A stretch of DNA of 64,000 nucleotides, taken from the NCBI GenBank assembly GCA_016714045.1, contig JADJNY010000008.1, positions 62,001 through 126,000 of the forward strand. The letters are read 5' to 3'. A program made the position numbers and the translations under genes. This DNA comes from Planctomycetota bacterium. Lineage in GTDB: Bacteria; Planctomycetota; UBA1135; GCA-002686595. Positions 61,315 to 64,000 of the stretch are shown in pieces. Every line of letters starts with the position of its first letter. Position 1 is the first letter of the stretch. The notes beneath the pieces were generated by a model. It searched no databases. It was not told where the DNA came from and was given only the letters and a program-made list of their open reading frames with translations.

Positions 61315-62346
61315 ATGACGGCAGTCCAGAGCGAGCGCGCGCCGAGCGGGCAGAAGCAACTCACGGTGGCGCAGATGCTGCACGTGATGCGCGTCGAGTT
61401 CCATCGCGCGCGATCGCAGCGCTACCCGCTCGTCTGCGCGATGCTGTCGATCGACGGCCTCGAGGCGCTCGCGGAGAGCGCCGGTTTCGGCGCGAAGCAA
61501 GCGCTCCTGGCCGCTGCGTACGACCTCTTGCGGGCGACGTGCCGCGAGCAGGCCTGCATCGGGATGGCGCTGCGTGCCGGCGAGCGGATCATGGCCGTCT
61601 TCCCGAACCTCGCGCCCACGCGCGCGAGCGACCTGGGCCGGACGCTCTGCGAACGCGCGAGCGCGGTGCAGGTTCCGACCGAGGGCGGCAACGTGACGCT
61701 CTCGCTGTCGATCGGAATGGCGCACAACCTCCTCGCCGAGACGAACTCGTCGTTCGAGGGCATCGTCGAGGTCGCCGGCCGCGCGCTCTCGATGGCGCGC
61801 GACGGCGGCGGCGGGAAGTCCTTCCTGTGGCGCGAGGCCGAAGCGGAGCTCGACCAGCTGCGCGGCGAGCTCGCCGAGCGCCGGAAGTCGTTCGAGGAGC
61901 AGCACGCGGTCCTGCAGGAAGAGGTCTCCGAGATCGGTGACCTGCAAAAGTCCGAGGTGCTCGACAAGCTCCAGGCGCTCTTTGCCGGCGTCGCGCGGAC
62001 GGACGAGATCACCGCGTTGGAGAAACAGGTGCTCGCGGTCGCGGCGAAGGAGCTCTACTCGGAGCGCCAGAAGGCGATCCAGGCGACGGTCGACGAGCAT
62101 CGTCGGCAGATCGACCAGCTCGAGCGCCGCATCGCGAAGCTGACCCAGATCCTCGGCGTGACGGAGTCGGAGCTGAAGCGGGTCATGGCGATGAAGTCCA
62201 TCGATCCAGGCGTCGCTTCGATCTTCCGCGAGGTCCAAGGCTTGTCCGCGTCGGACGAGCAAGGCGAGACCAAGAAGGCGATGATGTCCGCGATCTTCGA
62301 AGCGAACCTGAGCTTCCAGAGACGCGCGGCGCCCGCAGCTGCATGA
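61315..62346 (+). CDS. Degenerate GGDEF-domain protein with C-terminal coiled coil
   Basis: A 343-residue protein. Residues ~20-175 follow the GGDEF fold (MLHVMRVEFHRARSQRYPLV; CAMLSIDGLEALAESAGFGA; LSLSIGMAHNLLAETNSSFE), but the active-site loop reads LRAGERIMAVFP. AGERI replaces GGDEF, so diguanylate cyclase activity is not expected, and I see no RxxD inhibitory site. Residues ~180-300 are charged and helical (AELDQLRGELAERRKSFEEQ; HRRQIDQLERRIAKLTQIL), likely a coiled coil. It lies 71 nt upstream of the MamK-like gene on the same strand, so the two are probably co-expressed and may interact. Confidence 0.83.
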   Translation: MTAVQSERAPSGQKQLTVAQMLHVMRVEFHRARSQRYPLVCAMLSIDGLEALAESAGFGAKQALLAAAYDLLRATCREQACIGMALRAGERIMAVFPNLAPTRASDLGRTLCERASAVQVPTEGGNVTLSLSIGMAHNLLAETNSSFEGIVEVAGRALSMARDGGGGKSFLWREAEAELDQLRGELAERRKSFEEQHAVLQEEVSEIGDLQKSEVLDKLQALFAGVARTDEITALEKQVLAVAAKELYSERQKAIQATVDEHRRQIDQLERRIAKLTQILGVTESELKRVMAMKSIDPGVASIFREVQGLSASDEQGETKKAMMSAIFEANLSFQRRAAPAAA

Positions 62347-62417
62347 ACCACCGCGGACGCGTCTCTGCACGTCGGCCGGGGCCACCAACGAATCGAAAGG
62401 CAACCGGAGAAGACTCG

Positions 62418-63533
62418 ATGACGAACAAGAAGACGACCTCGCACAAGACGGAAGGCCCCACGGCCACCATGGACCCGAGCCGCGAAACCTCGAACGAAGT
62501 GAAGAAGGACCACGGCGTCCTGTACCTGGGCATCGACCTGGGTACGTCGCGCACGTCGGTCGCGTCGAGCAACGGTCAGCGCGTGACGATCAGCTCGCAC
62601 GTCGGCTATCCGAAGGACGTCGTCGCGCAGAAGCTGCTCAAGAAGGACGTGCTCTTCGGCGACGAAGCCGTCGACAATCGCCCCGCCCTCGACTTCTACC
62701 GCCCGCTCGCGCACGGCGTGATCAAGGCGACGAGCAACGAGAGGAGGACGTCGAGGGCAACAGACGCGGCCGCGGACCTCATCCGCGAGATCATCCGCCT
62801 GTCGGATCCGCGCAAGGACGAGCTCGTCTACGCCGTGATCGGCGTGCCGGCGCAGGCCGCGATCCACCACAAGGACGCGATCATCAAGGCCGCGCGCGAG
62901 TCGGTGGACAGCGTGATGCTCTGCTCCGAGCCGTTCTCGGTGGCCTACGGGCTCGACATGCTCGACGACACGCTCGTGATCGACATCGGCGCCGGCACGA
63001 CCGACCTCTGCCGCATGCACGGCACGATGCCCGAGGACAGCGACCAGATCACGAACACGTTCGCCGGCGACTACGTCGACAACCAGTTCTCGAAGCTGGT
63101 CAAGGAGAAGCACCCGACGGCGCAGTTCTCCGTCCAGATGCTGCGCAACATCAAGGAGCGCTACTCGTCGGTCGTCGACAACATGCAGCCCGCGATCACC
63201 GAGCTGCCGGTCAACGGCAAGCCCACGTCCTTCGATCTCACGAACGAGCTGCGCACCGCGTGCCGCTCGATCGTCGCGCCGATGGTCGAGGGGCTCGGTC
63301 AGCTCATCTCGACCTTCGACCCGGAATTCCAGGAGCGCCTGAAGAACCGCGTGCTCCTCGCGGGCGGCGGCAGCCAGATCAAGGGCCTCGACATCGCGAT
63401 CGAGGAAGAGATGAAGCGGCGCCTCGGCGGCGGCAAGGTCCTCCGCATCGAGGAGCCGATGTACGGCGGCGCGAACGGCGCGCTGAAGATCGCGCACGAC
63501 ATGCCCGCCGAGTACTGGGAAAAGCTGAAGTGA
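62418..63533 (+). CDS. MamK-like bacterial actin
   Basis: A 371-residue protein from the ATG at 62418 (GGAGA 9 nt upstream). The actin/Hsp70 nucleotide fold is complete: phosphate-1 LYLGIDLGTSRTSVASSNG (~35-53), phosphate-2 LVIDIGAGTTDLCRMHGT (~186-203) and adenosine motif VLLAGGGSQIKGL (~312-324). Beyond general actin signatures it shares MamK-type blocks: SSHVGYPKDVVAQKLLKKD, VIGVPAQAA, SEPFSVAYGLD, GDYVD and a C-terminal PAEYWEKLK. MamK builds filaments that position magnetosomes; no other magnetosome gene is visible here. A ~30-residue polar N-terminal extension is unlike MreB. The cargo is unknown; the preceding coiled-coil protein is a candidate partner. Confidence 0.9.
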   Translation: MTNKKTTSHKTEGPTATMDPSRETSNEVKKDHGVLYLGIDLGTSRTSVASSNGQRVTISSHVGYPKDVVAQKLLKKDVLFGDEAVDNRPALDFYRPLAHGVIKATSNERRTSRATDAAADLIREIIRLSDPRKDELVYAVIGVPAQAAIHHKDAIIKAARESVDSVMLCSEPFSVAYGLDMLDDTLVIDIGAGTTDLCRMHGTMPEDSDQITNTFAGDYVDNQFSKLVKEKHPTAQFSVQMLRNIKERYSSVVDNMQPAITELPVNGKPTSFDLTNELRTACRSIVAPMVEGLGQLISTFDPEFQERLKNRVLLAGGGSQIKGLDIAIEEEMKRRLGGGKVLRIEEPMYGGANGALKIAHDMPAEYWEKLK

Positions 63534-63539
63534 CCCGGC

Positions 63540-63557
63540 GCGGGCCCAGAGGCCCGC
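63540..63557 (+). terminator. Hairpin after the MamK-like gene
   Basis: A 7-bp stem (GCGGGCC / GGCCCGC) with a CAGA loop, 6 nt past the MamK-like stop. No clear U-tract. Confidence 0.45.
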
Positions 63558-63626
63558 ACCATCCAGTTCGATTCCGGCGAGCCGCGTCGCAAGGCGCGGC
63601 TCGTTCGTTCTCGGTGCCTGGAGAAA

Positions 63627-63659
63627 CGAAGCGGCCCCTCGCCGAGAGGGGCCGCTTCG
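63627..63659. terminator. Strong bidirectional terminator hairpin
   Basis: A perfect 14-bp stem (CGAAGCGGCCCCTC / GAGGGGCCGCTTCG) with a GCCGA loop in the gap between the MamK-like gene and the convergent gene at the right edge. A second 10-bp hairpin (GGTGCCGGCG / CGCCGGCACC, 63675-63697) follows. Confidence 0.7.
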
Positions 63660-63708
63660 CATTCGTGGTGCGCGGGTGCCGGCGCGTCGCCGGCACCGCG
63701 CGACTCGA

Positions 63709-64000
63709 TCAGGCATGCCGACGATCGAGAAGGGGAAGCGCATCCGCTGGATGCCCTGGCCGTCCGTGAAGATCTGGCCGCGGACACCGATGCCGTTCGA
63801 GTTGCCCCAGTAGCTCGTGATCAGGTTCCCGTTCGCGTCGGCCTGCACGCGCATCGCCTTCGACCACTGCGACGGGTTCTGCGGGAACATCTGGGGGTTG
63901 TACATGACGACCTGAACGTAGAAGGGCGTCGGCTCGAGCACGAGGCCGTTCGGGAGCACGTGCGAGTGCGGGACGCGGAAGCTCGGAATCGACTCGCGCG
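63709..64000 (-). CDS. C-terminal part of an unrecognised gene, truncated by window edge
   Basis: The minus-strand frame is open from the right edge. It reads RESIPSFRVPHSHVLPNG, FYVQVVMYNPQMFPQNPSQW, SKAMRVQADANGNLITSYWG, GNSNGIGVRGQIFTDGQGIQ and RMRFPFSIVGM, a soluble beta-rich sequence with Asn/Gly turns typical of planctomycete secreted proteins. I do not recognise a family. Directly after VGM there is a TGA (63711-63709) one base out of frame, and two hairpins follow, so the protein probably ends there with one base missing. Otherwise the frame runs on as Arg-rich nonsense into the convergent gene. Confidence 0.6.
   Translation of the reverse strand, partial: ARVDSELPRPALARAPERPRARADALLRSGRHVQPPDVPAEPVAVVEGDARAGRREREPDHELLGQLERHRCPRPDLHGRPGHPADALPLLDRRHA

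Noticed and set aside
61315..62346. Active diguanylate cyclase.
   Set aside because: The active-site loop is AGERI rather than GGDEF or GGEEF.
1..64000. tRNA, rRNA, riboswitch and CRISPR elements across the window.
   Set aside because: By eye none of the intergenic gaps shows a cloverleaf with a GTTC-type T-loop, rRNA-like sequence or repeat-spacer array; small ncRNAs cannot be excluded without covariance searches.

Overview
The window is about 64 kb of very G+C-rich bacterial DNA (around 70% or more by eye, with G/C at nearly every third codon position). It carries 46 protein-coding genes and no rRNA, tRNA or CRISPR that I can see. The gene content points to the Planctomycetota. There are several FG-GAP/VCBS and PKD secreted proteins, zinc-ribbon/SPFH membrane proteins, a PrsW protease, an ECF sigma factor with a FecR/carboxypeptidase-regulatory partner, and two secreted proteins with the same Cys-rich C-terminal module ending in YYRN...FCPP...TN. 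I associate that module with the deep-branching Saltatorellus/Rohdeia-like planctomycetes. The placement is inference from families, not from a marker gene.

Layout. 1-3.4 kb: end of a hybrid histidine kinase, a Cys-less redoxin lipoprotein and a TPR protein. 3.4-6.6 kb: FecR/carboxypeptidase-regulatory membrane protein and its ECF sigma factor (one minus-strand operon with the TPR gene). 6.7-13 kb: small lipoprotein, class II photolyase, PKD-domain secreted protein, membrane protein, YceI. 13.2-15.6 kb: two SPFH membrane proteins. 15.6-17.9 kb: a patch of visibly lower G+C with a frameshifted FG-GAP protein and an ORF6N-domain protein, possibly acquired. 18-22.1 kb: methyltransferase, family-39-like membrane glycosyltransferase and polyprenol-phosphate mannosyltransferase-like GT2. 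22.3-24.4 kb: GspE/PilB-type ATPase with altered Walker motifs, followed by a stand-alone receiver. 24.5-30.6 kb: tightly overlapping operon of ABC ATPase-permease fusion, PDZ lipoprotein and two VCBS proteins. 30.7-34.8 kb: secreted prolyl oligopeptidase and amidase. 34.9-42 kb: MFS transporter, the SPFH/zinc-ribbon and zinc-ribbon membrane proteins resembling B. subtilis YdjI/YdjG, SlyD-like FKBP, RRM protein, PepSY-FKBP fusion and another zinc-ribbon protein. 42.2-46.3 kb: YihY/BrkB, M28 peptidase, CHRD protein. 46.6-54.7 kb: giant TPR protein, ExbB/TolQ, ExbD/TolR and a 1289-residue mosaic. 54.8-57.7 kb: PrsW, PepE, thioredoxin-like/HEAT protein. 57.9-61 kb: secreted HEXXH metalloprotease. 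61.3-63.5 kb: derelict GGDEF/coiled-coil protein and a MamK-like actin. The right edge holds the end of an unrecognised gene.

The strongest candidate for an undescribed system is 46.6-54.7 kb. It has the parts of Tol-Pal/Ton energy transduction (TPR, TolQ, TolR, TolB-like propeller, TolA/TonB-like helix with an S-x3-H motif and a long disordered spacer), but the propeller and the TonB/TolA-like parts are one polypeptide capped by a terpene-cyclase-like toroid. The second is the MamK-like filament protein paired with a degenerate GGDEF coiled-coil protein.

Sequence-quality note. Five reading frames (15.6, 19-21, 42.2, 43.7-45.2 and probably 63.7 kb) are broken by single-base indels, mostly in G/C-rich runs. 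The protein sequence on both sides is well preserved, so consensus errors are more likely than pseudogenes.
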